From: Protaetiibacter larvae | GTDB taxonomy: Bacteria; Actinomycetota; Actinomycetes; Actinomycetales; Microbacteriaceae | Direction of reading: 5' to 3' | DNA length: 64,000 nucleotides | Assembly (NCBI RefSeq): GCF_008365275.1 | Contig: NZ_CP043504.1 | Span: forward strand, 1,240,001-1,304,000 | Part shown: positions 25,813 to 34,501 of the stretch, piece by piece | How the letters are laid out: the number at the start of each line of letters is the position of its first letter | Numbering within the stretch: position 1 is the stretch's first letter | The notes under the pieces: model-generated | The model's input: only the letters and a program-made list of their open reading frames with translations | Told to the model about the DNA's origin: nothing | Databases searched by the model: none | Program-made: the position numbers and the translations under genes

Positions 25813-28266
25813 GTGCCCCACCACCCCCGCGCCCGCATCCGCGCCGCCGGCATCGCCGGCATCGCGCTCGCCGCATCCGTGCTCGCGGCGCCCGTGCTCG
25901 CCCCGCCGACCGCCGCCGCGCCGCTCGCCGACGAGCCCGGGCCGGAACTCATCCCCAACGGCACCTTCGACGCCGGGCACGCGCCGTGGTGGACCACCCC
26001 GGATGTCGTCGCCGACACCTCCAGCGGCGCCCTGTGCGTGAACGCCCCGGGAGGCACCCAGAACGCCTGGGACACCATCGTCGGCATCGACGCCATCCCG
26101 CTCGTCGAGGGCGAGAGCTACCGCTTCTCGTTCCGGATCAGCGGCACCGCGGACGTGGGCATCCGGGCGCTCGCCCAGCAGAACCAGGCGCCCTGGACCG
26201 CCACCTACGAGACGAACCCCACCACGAGCAGCGACCCCGCGCTCTTCGAAGGCGGCTTCACCTCCACCCTCGAATGGCCCGCCGGACAGCTCGTGTTCCA
26301 GATCGGCGGCTCCGACGAGCCGTGGACGTTCTGCCTCGACGACGTCTCGTTCCGCACCGGTCCGCCGCCGGAGCCCTACCGGGCCGAGACGCACTCGCGG
26401 GTACGCGTCAACCAGTACGGCTACCTGCCCGACGGCCCGAAGCGGGCCACCGTGCTCGTCGACGACGCGGACGCCGCGGGCGTCGCCTGGACGCTCCGCG
26501 ACGCCGGCGGCGCCGAAGTCGCCACCGGCACCGCCGAACCCTACGGCGACGACCGCACCGTCGGATCCGCGGTGCAGCGGATCGTGTTCGACGAGGTGCG
26601 CGCCACCGGCGACGGCTTCACCCTCGAAGCCGACGGCGAAACGAGCTACCCCTTCGCCATCCGCACCGGCCTCTACGCGCCGCTCACCGCCGACGCGCTG
26701 AACTACTTCTACCTGGCCCGCAGCGGCATCCCCATCGAGGCGCAGTACGCGGGCGAGGCGTACGCCCGACCCGCGGGGCACCTCGGTATCGCGCCCAACC
26801 GCGGTGACACCGAGGTGGGCTGCCAGGCGCCCCAGGGCTACTACCAGCAGTGGAGCTGCGACGACACCTTCGACGTGCAGGGGGGCTGGTACGACGCCGG
26901 CGACCACGGCAAATACGTCGTCAACGGCGGGATCGCGGTGCACCAACTGCTCGACACGTGGGAGGTCGCTGCGCGCGCCGGCCGCAGCGACCTCCTCGGC
27001 GACGGGGCGCTCTCCATCCCCGAATCCGGCAACGGCATCCCCGATGTGCTCGACGAGGCGCGCTGGGAGCTCGACTGGATGGCGCGCATGCAGGTGCCGG
27101 ACGGGCAGCAGTACGCGGGGATGGTGTTCCACAAGGTGCAGGACGACGGCTGGACGGGGCTGCCGACCATGCCGTGGGAGAGCGACAAAGTGCGGCAGGT
27201 GCACCGGCCGTCGACCGCGGCCACCCTCAACTTCGCAGCCGTCGCGGCGAAAGGCGCCCGGCTGTTCGACGAGTGGGACGCCGACTATGCGGAGTCGTTG
27301 CTCGCGGCATCCCGGGTGGCGTGGGCCGCCGCGCTCGACACCCCCGACCTCTTCGCGAGCGTCGCCGACGGCGACGAGGGCGGCGGACCCTACGACGACG
27401 ACCAGGTCGAGGACGAGTTCTACTGGGCGGCCGCCGAGCTGTACCTCGCCACCGGTGAGGGGGAGTTCGCCGAGTTCCTCGCGGCCTGCCCCGAGGCCGA
27501 GACTGCGATCGACCCGCAGGGCGGCTTCGACTGGCGCGCGACGACGGCGCTCGGACGCATCGACCTCGCGATGGTCGAATCCGACTATCCCGGCCGCGAA
27601 GCCGCACGGGCGTCGGTGGTGGACGCCGCGGGCACCTATCTGAAGGCCGCCGGGAGCGCCTTCGAGCAGCCGTATCGTCCGATCGACGGCGAATACGACT
27701 GGGGTTCGAACGCGATCATCCTCAACAACCAGGCGGTGATCGCGACCGCCGCCGAGATCACCGGGGATGCGAGCTACCGCACGGCGGTCGTCGCCGCGAT
27801 GGACTACCTGCTCGGTCGCAACGGGCTCGACCGCTCCTACATCACCGGCTACGGCACGCTGTACTCCGAGAACCAGCACCACCGCTGGATGGCGCACTCG
27901 CTCGATCCCTCACTGCCGTCGCCGGCGCCCGGCACGATCGCGGGCGGCCCCAACAGCGCCATCCAGGATCCGGTGGCGCAGCAGGCCTGGCCCGACGGCT
28001 GCATCGCGCAGTTGTGCTACCTGGACGACATCCAGTCGTATTCGACGAACGAGATGACGGTGAACTGGAACTCGGCGCTCAGCTGGGTGACGACGTGGGT
28101 CGCGGTGCACGCGGATGCCGAGGGCGCTGCGGCGAGTGCGCCCGGTGAGGCGCTCCCGGGCGGATTCCCGGTGTGGCTCGTGATCGTGCTCGCGCTCGCC
28201 GGGGTGCTCGCTGTGGGCGCGGTCGTCGTGCTGCTCGTGCTGCGGGGTCGACGCCCCACCGCCTGA
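25813..28266 (+). CDS. Glycoside hydrolase family 9 cellulase, membrane-anchored
   Basis: 817-residue endoglucanase-type enzyme. Order: signal peptide (about 1-38), N-terminal CBM4/9-like carbohydrate-binding domain (about 45-180), CelD-type Ig-like domain (about 195-290, VRVNQYGYLPDGPKRATV), GH9 catalytic barrel (about 300-770), and a C-terminal helix (WLVIVLALAGVLAVGAVVVL) with a short basic tail. Catalytic Asp361 and Asp364 lie in GWYDAGDHG and the acid Glu747 in STNEMTVNW. GTG follows AAGGAG at ideal spacing. The anchor holds the enzyme at the cell surface. Confidence 0.92.
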   Translation: MPHHPRARIRAAGIAGIALAASVLAAPVLAPPTAAAPLADEPGPELIPNGTFDAGHAPWWTTPDVVADTSSGALCVNAPGGTQNAWDTIVGIDAIPLVEGESYRFSFRISGTADVGIRALAQQNQAPWTATYETNPTTSSDPALFEGGFTSTLEWPAGQLVFQIGGSDEPWTFCLDDVSFRTGPPPEPYRAETHSRVRVNQYGYLPDGPKRATVLVDDADAAGVAWTLRDAGGAEVATGTAEPYGDDRTVGSAVQRIVFDEVRATGDGFTLEADGETSYPFAIRTGLYAPLTADALNYFYLARSGIPIEAQYAGEAYARPAGHLGIAPNRGDTEVGCQAPQGYYQQWSCDDTFDVQGGWYDAGDHGKYVVNGGIAVHQLLDTWEVAARAGRSDLLGDGALSIPESGNGIPDVLDEARWELDWMARMQVPDGQQYAGMVFHKVQDDGWTGLPTMPWESDKVRQVHRPSTAATLNFAAVAAKGARLFDEWDADYAESLLAASRVAWAAALDTPDLFASVADGDEGGGPYDDDQVEDEFYWAAAELYLATGEGEFAEFLAACPEAETAIDPQGGFDWRATTALGRIDLAMVESDYPGREAARASVVDAAGTYLKAAGSAFEQPYRPIDGEYDWGSNAIILNNQAVIATAAEITGDASYRTAVVAAMDYLLGRNGLDRSYITGYGTLYSENQHHRWMAHSLDPSLPSPAPGTIAGGPNSAIQDPVAQQAWPDGCIAQLCYLDDIQSYSTNEMTVNWNSALSWVTTWVAVHADAEGAAASAPGEALPGGFPVWLVIVLALAGVLAVGAVVVLLVLRGRRPTA

Positions 28267-28281
28267 CCCGCCGCCGGGCGC

Positions 28282-28391
28282 CCGCCGGTCGAGGAGCCGC
28301 CGGAGGCGGCCCCACCCCGCCGGTCGAGTAGCCGCCGGAGGCGGCCCCACCCCGCCGGTCGAGTAGCCGCCGGAGGCGGCGTATCGAGACC
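28282..28391. repeat. Tandem REP-like elements (35-bp period)
   Basis: Units start at 28282, 28317 and 28352 and contain GGTCGAGTAGCCGCC-GGA-GGCGGC. Only the last carries the full right arm GTATCGAGACC. The hairpin core is GCCGCC/GGCGGC. It lies between the convergent GH9 and rmuC ends. The GAGTA...TCGA arms relate it to the elements near 47.7 kb, 60.1 kb and 61.4 kb. Confidence 0.75.
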
Positions 28392-28393
28392 CC

Positions 28394-29704
28394 CTACGCG
28401 GATTCCGCGTCGTCGAGCTCGTCGAGCACCGTGAACTCGCTCTGCGTGAGGTGCTTCGGGGCGTCCTCGATCATCCGCGGCTCGCCGATGATCTTCGACT
28501 CGTCGAGCGCGTCGAGTCGGCGGGCGGTGACGAGCACCCGCTGCTCGAGCGAGCTCGCGAAGGCGTTGTAGCTCGTGACCGTCGACTCGATCGAGCGCCG
28601 CAGTTTGTCGGCGTGCTCGGAGAGCGTCGACAGTCGCGAATACAGCTCCTTCCCCAGGTCGAACAGCCGCTTGGCATCCTCGGTCAGCACGTCCTGCTGC
28701 CAGGTGAACGCGATGGTCTTCAGCACCGCCCAGAAGCTCACGGGCGAGGCGAGCGCGATGCGCTTGGAGAAGGCGTACTCCAGCAGCGCCGGATCCTGTT
28801 CGAGGGCGGCGGCGAGGAGCGGCTCGTTGGGGATGAACGCGATCGTGAACTCGGGGCTCGTCTCGAGGCCCGTCCAATAGCTCTTGGCCGCGAGCGCATC
28901 GACGTGCCCCTTGACCTTCTTGGCGTGCGCGGCGAGCAGCGCGGCGCGGCGCGCCTCCTGCTCCCCGGTCGCGGTGGCGGGGATCGCGCTCGCCTCGATG
29001 AAGTCGTTGTACGGCACCTTCGCGTCGACGGCGATCGACTTGCCGCCCGGCAGCTTGACCACCAGGTCAGGGCGTCGCGACCCGGATTCTGCCGCGATCG
29101 TCGACTGCAGGGAGAAGTCGACGCGGTTGAGCAGCCCCGCGGACTCGACGAGGGTGCGCAGCTGGGTCTCGCCCCAGACGCCGCGGGTGGCGTTGTTGCT
29201 CAGCGCGCTCGCGAGCTTCTCGGCGGTCTGGCTGAGCCGGGCCTCGGACTCCGCGGCCGCCTTGAGCTGCTCGGAGAGCTGCCCGTGCTGCTCGGCGCGC
29301 TGGGTCTCGAGCTCGTCCACCTTGCGCTGCATGGCCGTCAGGGTCTCCTTGACGGGGGCGAGCTCGTGGAGCACCTTGTGCTCGGCTGCGGCATCGGCCT
29401 GGCGCTGCCGCAGCTCGGCCTGCTGGCGCTCGACGAGGTCGCGATACTGCTGCTGGGCGCCGGCGAGCTGCTCGCGCAGCCCCGTGAGGGAGGCCTCGGC
29501 CGCGGCGAGGGTGCGCTCCACGTCCGCCCGCGCGGCCGCCTCGGCGGCGCGCACCTCGCTCACGACCGCCGCGTGCCGGGCTTCGAGCAGGGCGGCGTCC
29601 GCTCCCGTCGACCCGCGCGTGGCGCGCAGCACGAGCGCGGTCGCCACGACGCCGACCGCGAGGCCGATCACGAGCCCGATGAGCAGCGGCAGCAGAGCAT
29701 CCAT
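28394..29704 (-). CDS. rmuC: DNA recombination protein RmuC
   Basis: 436-residue protein. One N-terminal membrane helix (residues 2-28) and a long coiled coil (about 35-165) precede the RmuC nuclease-like domain with RGVWGETQLRTLVESAGLL, PDLVVKLPGGKSIAVDAKVPYN and EFTIAFIPNEPLLAAAL. RmuC limits inversions at short repeats in E. coli, which is suggestive given the many inverted repeats here, though that is inference. The ATG at 29704 lies 6 nt after GACACT, a weak -10 box. Confidence 0.93.
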   Translation of the reverse strand: MDALLPLLIGLVIGLAVGVVATALVLRATRGSTGADAALLEARHAAVVSEVRAAEAAARADVERTLAAAEASLTGLREQLAGAQQQYRDLVERQQAELRQRQADAAAEHKVLHELAPVKETLTAMQRKVDELETQRAEQHGQLSEQLKAAAESEARLSQTAEKLASALSNNATRGVWGETQLRTLVESAGLLNRVDFSLQSTIAAESGSRRPDLVVKLPGGKSIAVDAKVPYNDFIEASAIPATATGEQEARRAALLAAHAKKVKGHVDALAAKSYWTGLETSPEFTIAFIPNEPLLAAALEQDPALLEYAFSKRIALASPVSFWAVLKTIAFTWQQDVLTEDAKRLFDLGKELYSRLSTLSEHADKLRRSIESTVTSYNAFASSLEQRVLVTARRLDALDESKIIGEPRMIEDAPKHLTQSEFTVLDELDDAESA

Positions 29705-29745
29705 GGCTTCAGTGTCGCAGCGCCCCCCGACATCCCGTCCCCGAC

Positions 29746-29817
29746 ATCCCGCCGCCGCATCCTGCCGCCGCATCCCGCCGCCGCATCCCGCCGCCACATC
29801 CTGCCGCCGCATCCCGG
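29746..29817. repeat. 12-bp tandem repeat (GCCGCCGCATCC)
   Basis: About six imperfect copies of a 12-bp unit upstream of rmuC. Slippage-prone and likely variable between strains. It could be translated as part of an upstream rmuC frame, but such an N-terminus (repeating AAGC/MRRQD) is not credible as protein. Confidence 0.6.
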
Positions 29818-29826
29818 CCATCCACC

Positions 29827-29910
29827 CCAGAAATGCAGGAGGTCTGGCGCCGGACGCCCGTGACCTGGGATATCCGCCCCCGTGCACCCCGGTTTCTCCT
29901 GCATTTCTGG
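29827..29910. repeat. Inverted repeat between rmuC and mmsA
   Basis: CCAGAAATGCAGGAG (29827-29841) and its exact complement (29896-29910) are separated by 54 nt, in a divergent intergenic region. Not a terminator position. Confidence 0.6.
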
Positions 29911-29962
29911 CAGTCAGGACGGGTCGGCGCCAGCGCTAAATGTTCGGGAAATGTCTCCGGAG

Positions 29963-29968
29963 TAGCCT
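29963..29968 (+). promoter_or_regulatory. -10 element of mmsA, leaderless spacing
   Basis: TAGCCT is followed by exactly 6 nt and the ATG at 29975. Confidence 0.5.
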
Positions 29969-29974
29969 CCTGGC

Positions 29975-31471
29975 ATGGCCATTGAGATCCTCGACCACTG
30001 GGTGGGCGGCGCCGTCTTCACGGGCGAATCCACGCGCACCGCCCCCGTCTACAACCCCGCGAAGGGTGTCGTGCAGAAGGAGGTGCGGCTGGCATCCACG
30101 GCGGATGTCGCCCACGCCGTCGCCACCGCGAAGGCCGCGTTCCCGGCGTGGAGCGAGGCCAGCTGGGCGAAGCGCCAGACGGTGCTCTTCGCCTTCCGCG
30201 AGATCCTCAACGCGCGCAAGGCGGAGCTCGGCGCGATCCTCACGGCAGAGCACGGCAAGGTCACCTCGGATGCTTTGGGCGAGATCGCCCGCGGTCTCGA
30301 GGTGGTGGAGTTCGCGTGCGGCATCCCGCACCTCGCGAAGGGCGAGTACTCCGAGAACGTGTCGACCGGCGTCGACGTCTATTCGCTGCGGCAGCCGCTC
30401 GGCGTGGTGGGCATCATCAGCCCGTTCAACTTCCCGGCGATGGTGCCGATGTGGTTCTTCCCCATCGCGATCGCCACCGGCAACACGGTCGTGCTGAAGC
30501 CGTCCGAGAAGGACCCGTCGGCGGCGATCTGGATGGCCGAGGCGCTGCGCGAGGCGGGGCTCCCGGATGGCGTGTTCAACGTCGTGCACGGCGACAAGGA
30601 GTCGGTCGACGCGATCCTGGAGCACCCGGATGTGGCCTCCATCTCGTTCGTCGGCTCGACGCCGATCGCGAAGTACGTGTACGAGCGCGGCACCGCGGCG
30701 GGCAAGCGCGTGCAGGCGCTCGGCGGGGCGAAGAACCACATGCTCGTGCTGCCGGATGCCGACCTCGACCTCGTCGCCGACTCCGCGGTCAACGCCGGCT
30801 TCGGTTCGGCGGGGGAGCGCTGCATGGCGATCTCGGTGGTCGTCGCGGTGGAGCCGGTGGCCGACGAGCTGATCGGCAAGATCCGCGACCGGATGGCGAC
30901 CCTCACGGTCGGCGACGGCACGCGCGGCTGCGACATGGGTCCGCTCATCACGCGCGAGCATCGCGACAAGGTGGCCGGCTACCTCGACGTGGCGGTGACG
31001 GATGGGGCCGAGCTCGTCGTGGACGGCCGCGGCGTGCAACCCGACGGCGAGGCCGACGGCTTCTGGGTGGGGCCGACGCTCATCGACAAGGTGCCCACCT
31101 CGTCCGCCGTCTACCGGGACGAGATCTTCGGCCCGGTGCTCTCGGTGGTTCGGGTCGCGTCGTACGAGGAGGGTCTCGCCCTCATCAACGCCGGCCGCTA
31201 CGGCAACGGCACCGCGATCTTCACGAACGACGGCGGTGCTGCCCGGCGCTTCCAGCGCGAGGTGCAGGTGGGCATGGTGGGCATCAACGTGCCGATCCCG
31301 GTGCCGGTGGGCTACTTCTCCTTCGGCGGCTGGAAGGATTCGCTGTTCGGCGACACGAAGGCGTACGGCCCGGATGCCATCCACTTCTTCACGCGCCAGA
31401 AGGCGATCACCTCGCGCTGGCTGGACCCCTCGCACGGCGGCATCAACCTGGGCTTCCCCCAGAACGGCTGA
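29975..31471 (+). CDS. mmsA: CoA-acylating methylmalonate-semialdehyde dehydrogenase
   Basis: 498-residue aldehyde dehydrogenase that oxidises methylmalonate or malonate semialdehyde to propionyl- or acetyl-CoA in valine and inositol breakdown. The catalytic Cys283 is in SAGERCMAIS, where CoA-dependent members have RCMA. The NAD-binding segment GIISPFNFPAMVPMWF and the motif MVGINVPIPVPVGYFSFGGWKDS are typical. It has its own -10 box and no pathway partner genes beside it. Confidence 0.94.
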   Translation: MAIEILDHWVGGAVFTGESTRTAPVYNPAKGVVQKEVRLASTADVAHAVATAKAAFPAWSEASWAKRQTVLFAFREILNARKAELGAILTAEHGKVTSDALGEIARGLEVVEFACGIPHLAKGEYSENVSTGVDVYSLRQPLGVVGIISPFNFPAMVPMWFFPIAIATGNTVVLKPSEKDPSAAIWMAEALREAGLPDGVFNVVHGDKESVDAILEHPDVASISFVGSTPIAKYVYERGTAAGKRVQALGGAKNHMLVLPDADLDLVADSAVNAGFGSAGERCMAISVVVAVEPVADELIGKIRDRMATLTVGDGTRGCDMGPLITREHRDKVAGYLDVAVTDGAELVVDGRGVQPDGEADGFWVGPTLIDKVPTSSAVYRDEIFGPVLSVVRVASYEEGLALINAGRYGNGTAIFTNDGGAARRFQREVQVGMVGINVPIPVPVGYFSFGGWKDSLFGDTKAYGPDAIHFFTRQKAITSRWLDPSHGGINLGFPQNG

Positions 31472-31472
31472 T

Positions 31473-31537
31473 CGCGGCTGGAGCCGCGACCTCGCGGCGG
31501 GGGATACGCGTCCCGCCGCGAGGTCGTTTCTCCCGCC
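31473..31537. repeat. Palindromic repeat, family B copy 3
   Basis: GCGGCTGGAGCCGCGACC leads into a 15-bp stem, CGACCTCGCGGCGGG (31487-31501) with its complement 31512-31526. It shares its core with copy 4 in opposite orientation. Confidence 0.75.
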
Positions 31538-31553
31538 GAAGTCGGCGGATGCG

Positions 31554-31766
31554 TCAGATCTGCGCGTCGTAGCGGTACGGAACGGTGGTCGGCCCGTCGT
31601 GCGGGCCGGTGTTCTCGGCGTCGCCGGCGCGGCGGTAGATGAGCTGCCCCTGCTCCCACGGCAGCACGAGCTCGTCGTCGACCGCGTCGAGGTCGTCCGT
31701 GTCGAGGGGGATGATCTGCGCGTCGAGCGGTCCGCCGGCGAGGCGGGCCAGGATGGTGTCGGCCAT
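31554..31766 (-). CDS. Small acidic protein, 70 aa
   Basis: Acidic soluble protein (ADTILARLAGGPLDAQIIPL followed by DTDDLDAVDDELVLPWEQGQ). The C-terminus has aromatic residues (VPYRYDAQI). The ATG follows GGAGGAGCC, and a TAGGCT box lies about 20 nt further upstream. Not recognised. It is flanked on both sides by inverted copies of the family B repeat, which is unusual for this window. Confidence 0.65.
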   Translation of the reverse strand: MADTILARLAGGPLDAQIIPLDTDDLDAVDDELVLPWEQGQLIYRRAGDAENTGPHDGPTTVPYRYDAQI

Positions 31767-31798
31767 GGCTCCTCCGTTCGAGCGTCAGCCTACGCGCG

Positions 31799-31872
31799 GC
31801 GGCGGGGGAAACGACCTCGCGGCGGGACGCGTATCTCCCGCCGTCGGGTCGCGGCTCCAGCCGCGCCATGAA
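31799..31872. repeat. Palindromic repeat, family B copy 4 (inverted relative to copy 3)
   Basis: Read on the minus strand it gives CATGGCGCGGCTGGAGCC, then GCGACC and the same ATACGCGTCCCGCCGCGAGG core as copy 3. Copies 3 and 4 therefore face each other around the 70-aa gene. Confidence 0.75.
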
Positions 31873-31909
31873 ACGACGGAGGATGTGCGACGGCTCCGGA
31901 TGCGACGGC

Positions 31910-32503
31910 TCAGGATGCGGCGGCGACGGCCGCGGCGGGCGCGAGGGTGCTGAGGCGGATGCCGGCGAGGCCCGCGAGCTCGGGCAGGTCGATCGCGCCG
32001 TGGCGGTCGGCCGCGTGGATCATGATGGCCGCGCACGCCTCGGCGTCGGCGACCGCGTCGTGGTGCGGGAAGTCCTCGAAGCCGGCGGCCATCGCCACCA
32101 TCGGCAGGCGGTACGACTCGAGGTGGTAGGTCTTGCGGGCGAGCTGCAGGCTGCACATGTAGGTGTAGCTCGGCACCTCGAGGCCGGTCGCGGCGCACGC
32201 GGCGCGGATGACGCCCATGTCGAAGCCCGCGTTGTGGGCGACCAGGATGTCGCGCCCCGCGAACTCGAGCAGGTCGGGCAGCTGATCCACCCACCCCGGC
32301 GCCCCGATCACGTCGTCGGCGCGGATGCCGTGGATGCGCGTGTTCCACTCCACGAAGTGGTCGTGCCCGGGTGGCGGCTGGATGAGCCACCCGATGCGGT
32401 CGACGATCTGCCCGTCGCGCACCTTCACGAGCCCGACCGAGCAGGCACTGGCGCTGGAGCCGTTCGCAGTCTCGAAATCGATCGCGGTGAAATCCAGGGG
32501 CAC
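31910..32503 (-). CDS. DnaQ-like 3'-5' exonuclease
   Basis: 197-residue DEDDh exonuclease. Exo I is FTAIDFETAN (Asp and Glu near residues 9 and 11), Exo II is HNAGFDMGVI, and Exo III is HDAVADAEACA with the catalytic His and Asp. It resembles stand-alone exonucleases or DNA polymerase III epsilon homologues without further domains. The GTG at 32503 is chosen because conserved sequence begins 6 residues later; the longer upstream frame has no protein character. Confidence 0.88.
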   Translation of the reverse strand: MPLDFTAIDFETANGSSASACSVGLVKVRDGQIVDRIGWLIQPPPGHDHFVEWNTRIHGIRADDVIGAPGWVDQLPDLLEFAGRDILVAHNAGFDMGVIRAACAATGLEVPSYTYMCSLQLARKTYHLESYRLPMVAMAAGFEDFPHHDAVADAEACAAIMIHAADRHGAIDLPELAGLAGIRLSTLAPAAAVAAAS

Positions 32504-32678
32504 GTCCCGACTCTCGCACGGGGCACCGACAGCGCTCCCGGGGCGCGCCGCGCGCCGCGGCATCCGGTCGCGCAGCCGGCGGGGGCACGCGGCGGGCGGC
32601 ACGCGGCGGGCGAACGCGGCGGGGCCGTCGCCGGTGTTCCGACGACGGCCCCGATGGTGGTTGCTGTGGCGTGCGTGC

Positions 32679-32987
32679 TCAGCGGATGCGGATGAGTGCC
32701 CCGCATCCCACCTCGCGATCGCGCCGCCACTGTTGGGCCTGCACCGCGAGCGTGTGCTCCCGGTGCAGGAGGGCGAGCTCGAGCCGGTTGGCCCGGCGCT
32801 CGTAGCGGGCGAGCTCACGGCCGGGGCGGCGGCCCCAGCGGATGAGCGCCATCCCGAGCCGCAGCGCGGCCCGGTCGATGAGGCCCACCCGGCGCTCCGT
32901 GCGGGCGACCGTCGCGGCGGTCTGCTCCACGGTGTGCATGGTGGGCGAATGGGTGTGACGCTCCTCGCGCGTCAGCGTGCTGTTCAT
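32679..32987 (-). CDS. Small basic protein, 102 aa
   Basis: Arg-rich protein with an amphipathic segment IDRAALRLGMALIRWGRRPG and a helical, coil-prone stretch ARYERRANRLELALLHREHT. ATG follows GAGGAC at suitable spacing. No known family recognised; proteins with the LGMALIRWGRR pattern seem familiar from related genera. Possibly membrane-peripheral. Confidence 0.6.
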   Translation of the reverse strand: MNSTLTREERHTHSPTMHTVEQTAATVARTERRVGLIDRAALRLGMALIRWGRRPGRELARYERRANRLELALLHREHTLAVQAQQWRRDREVGCGALIRIR

Positions 32988-33150
32988 GGTGGTGTCCTCA
33001 GCTGTGGTGGATGGCGGAGCGGCCGGGTGGGCCGCCCCACGAGGTGCCGCTCATGGCGGCACGGTACCGACCACCGCCGACGTGGCGGGGTCGTGGACGG
33101 GACGAGATCGCGGACGCCAGATGGCTTCCGGATCGTGCTTCGAGAGCGTC

Positions 33151-33171
33151 GCCACCGTCGGGGACGGTGGC
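33151..33171 (-). terminator. Terminator-like hairpin after the 28-aa frame
   Basis: GCCACCGTC (33151-33159) and GACGGTGGC (33163-33171) pair perfectly around a 3-nt loop. It lies 11 nt beyond the stop codon of the short frame at 33182-33268. No T-run. Confidence 0.5.
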
Positions 33172-33181
33172 GCAGAAACGC

Positions 33182-33268
33182 CTAGCCTTCCCGGACGGAG
33201 AGGACGCCGACGAAGCCGGCGCGAGGTGCGAGCGTGCGCTCGCGGCGGGTGATTGCTGCCTTCAACAT
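33182..33268 (-). CDS. Short reading frame, 28 aa, with strong ribosome binding site
   Basis: ATG preceded by AAAGGAG at ideal distance on the minus strand. The peptide begins MLKAAITRRERTLAPRAG and ends FVGVLSVREG, basic with a hydrophobic C-terminal part. A -35/-10-like pair (TTGCGC, then TACCGT after 18 bp, at about 33320-33350) lies upstream and a perfect hairpin lies downstream, so it looks like a complete small transcription unit. It diverges from ychF. No family known to me. Confidence 0.45.
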   Translation of the reverse strand: MLKAAITRRERTLAPRAGFVGVLSVREG

Positions 33269-33408
33269 CTCCGGCTCCTTTCGGGATCAGGTGCGCCAAC
33301 TCTTGACGCGGTTGCCCACGGTAGCCCGGTCCCGCATCCGCGCGCAACCATCCCGGGCGTGTCGCGGGCCACCGGTGCCGGATCGGCCTGCCGGTAGGCT
33401 GGATGCTC

Positions 33409-34485
33409 GTGGCTCTCACCATCGGCATCGTCGGGCTCCCCAACGTGGGCAAGTCCACCCTCTTCAACGCGCTCACCAAGAACACGGTGCTCGCGGCGAA
33501 CTACCCGTTCGCCACGATCGAGCCGAACGTGGGGGTCGTCAACCTCCCCGACGAGCGCCTTCAGGTGCTCGCGCAGATCTTCGGCAGCGAGCGCATCCTG
33601 CCCGCCACGGTGAGCTTCGTCGACATCGCCGGCATCGTGAAGGGCGCGAGCGAGGGCGAGGGGCTCGGCAACCAGTTCCTGGCCAACATCCGCGAGGCCG
33701 ACGCGATCGCCCAGGTGGTGCGCGGGTTCGCGGATGCGGATGTCGTGCACGTCGCGGGCGCCGTGAACCCGCGCGACGACCTCGAGGTGATCACGACCGA
33801 GCTGGCGTTGGCCGACCTGCAGACCCTCGAGAAGGCGATCGTGCGCCTCGAGAAGGAGGTCAAGGGCAAGAAGGCCGACCCCGCGGTGCTGGATGCGGCG
33901 CTCGCCGCGAAGCAGGCGCTCGACGCCGGCACGCCGCTGTCGCGCGCCACCGGCATCGAGCTGCCGCTGCTCAAGGAGCTCGGCCTGATGACCGCGAAGC
34001 CCATCATCTACGTCTTCAACGTGGATGAGGCGGTGCTCACCGACGACGCCCGCAAGGCCGAGCTCGCCGCCCTCGTGGCGCCCGCGAAGGCGGTCTTCCT
34101 CGACGCCAAGGTCGAGTCGGAGCTCATCGACCTCGACCCCGAGGACGCCGCCGAGCTGCTCGCCTCCACGGGTCAGGACGAGTCCGGCCTCGACCAGCTG
34201 GCCCGGATCGGCTTCGACACCCTGGGCCTGCAGACCTACCTCACGGCCGGCCCCAAGGAGTCGCGCGCCTGGACCATCCGCAAGGGCTGGAAGGCCCCGC
34301 AGGCGGCGGGCGTCATCCACACCGATTTCGAGCGGGGCTTCATCAAGGCCGAGGTGACCTCCTTCGAGGACCTGGTGGCCGCGGGCTCGCTCGCCGAGGC
34401 CCGCGCGCGCGGCAAGGCCCGCATCGAGGGCAAGGACTACGTCATGCAGGACGGCGACGTGGTGGAGTTCCGCTTCAACGTGTAG
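33409..34485 (+). CDS. ychF: Ribosome-associated GTPase/ATPase YchF (OLA1)
   Basis: 358-residue P-loop NTPase. G1 is GLPNVGKSTLF, switch/G3 is DIAGIVKGASEGEGLGNQFL, and the family G4 variant NVDE replaces NKxD, which favours ATP. The C-terminal TGS domain carries TYLTAGPKESRAWTI and ends YVMQDGDVVEFRFNV. The GTG at 33409 gives the usual N-terminus ALTIGIVGLPN; TAGGCT ends 8 nt before it. ATG 33403 is an alternative two codons upstream. Confidence 0.95.
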   Translation: MALTIGIVGLPNVGKSTLFNALTKNTVLAANYPFATIEPNVGVVNLPDERLQVLAQIFGSERILPATVSFVDIAGIVKGASEGEGLGNQFLANIREADAIAQVVRGFADADVVHVAGAVNPRDDLEVITTELALADLQTLEKAIVRLEKEVKGKKADPAVLDAALAAKQALDAGTPLSRATGIELPLLKELGLMTAKPIIYVFNVDEAVLTDDARKAELAALVAPAKAVFLDAKVESELIDLDPEDAAELLASTGQDESGLDQLARIGFDTLGLQTYLTAGPKESRAWTIRKGWKAPQAAGVIHTDFERGFIKAEVTSFEDLVAAGSLAEARARGKARIEGKDYVMQDGDVVEFRFNV

Positions 34486-34501
34486 TCGAACGCGACGACC
34501 C

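Noticed and set aside
28282-28391. Insertion sequence remnant after the cellulase gene
   Set aside because: No transposase-like coding and no target duplication; the tandem units match the REP-like elements.
29705-29887. Upstream extension of rmuC through the 12-bp tandem repeat
   Set aside because: The added residues are a translated simple repeat (MRRQDAAAGC pattern) and RmuC normally begins with the membrane helix at 29704.
33051-33408. A 144-codon frame antisense to the ychF leader
   Set aside because: No start signal or codon character; it contains the 28-aa unit in another frame and overlaps ychF.
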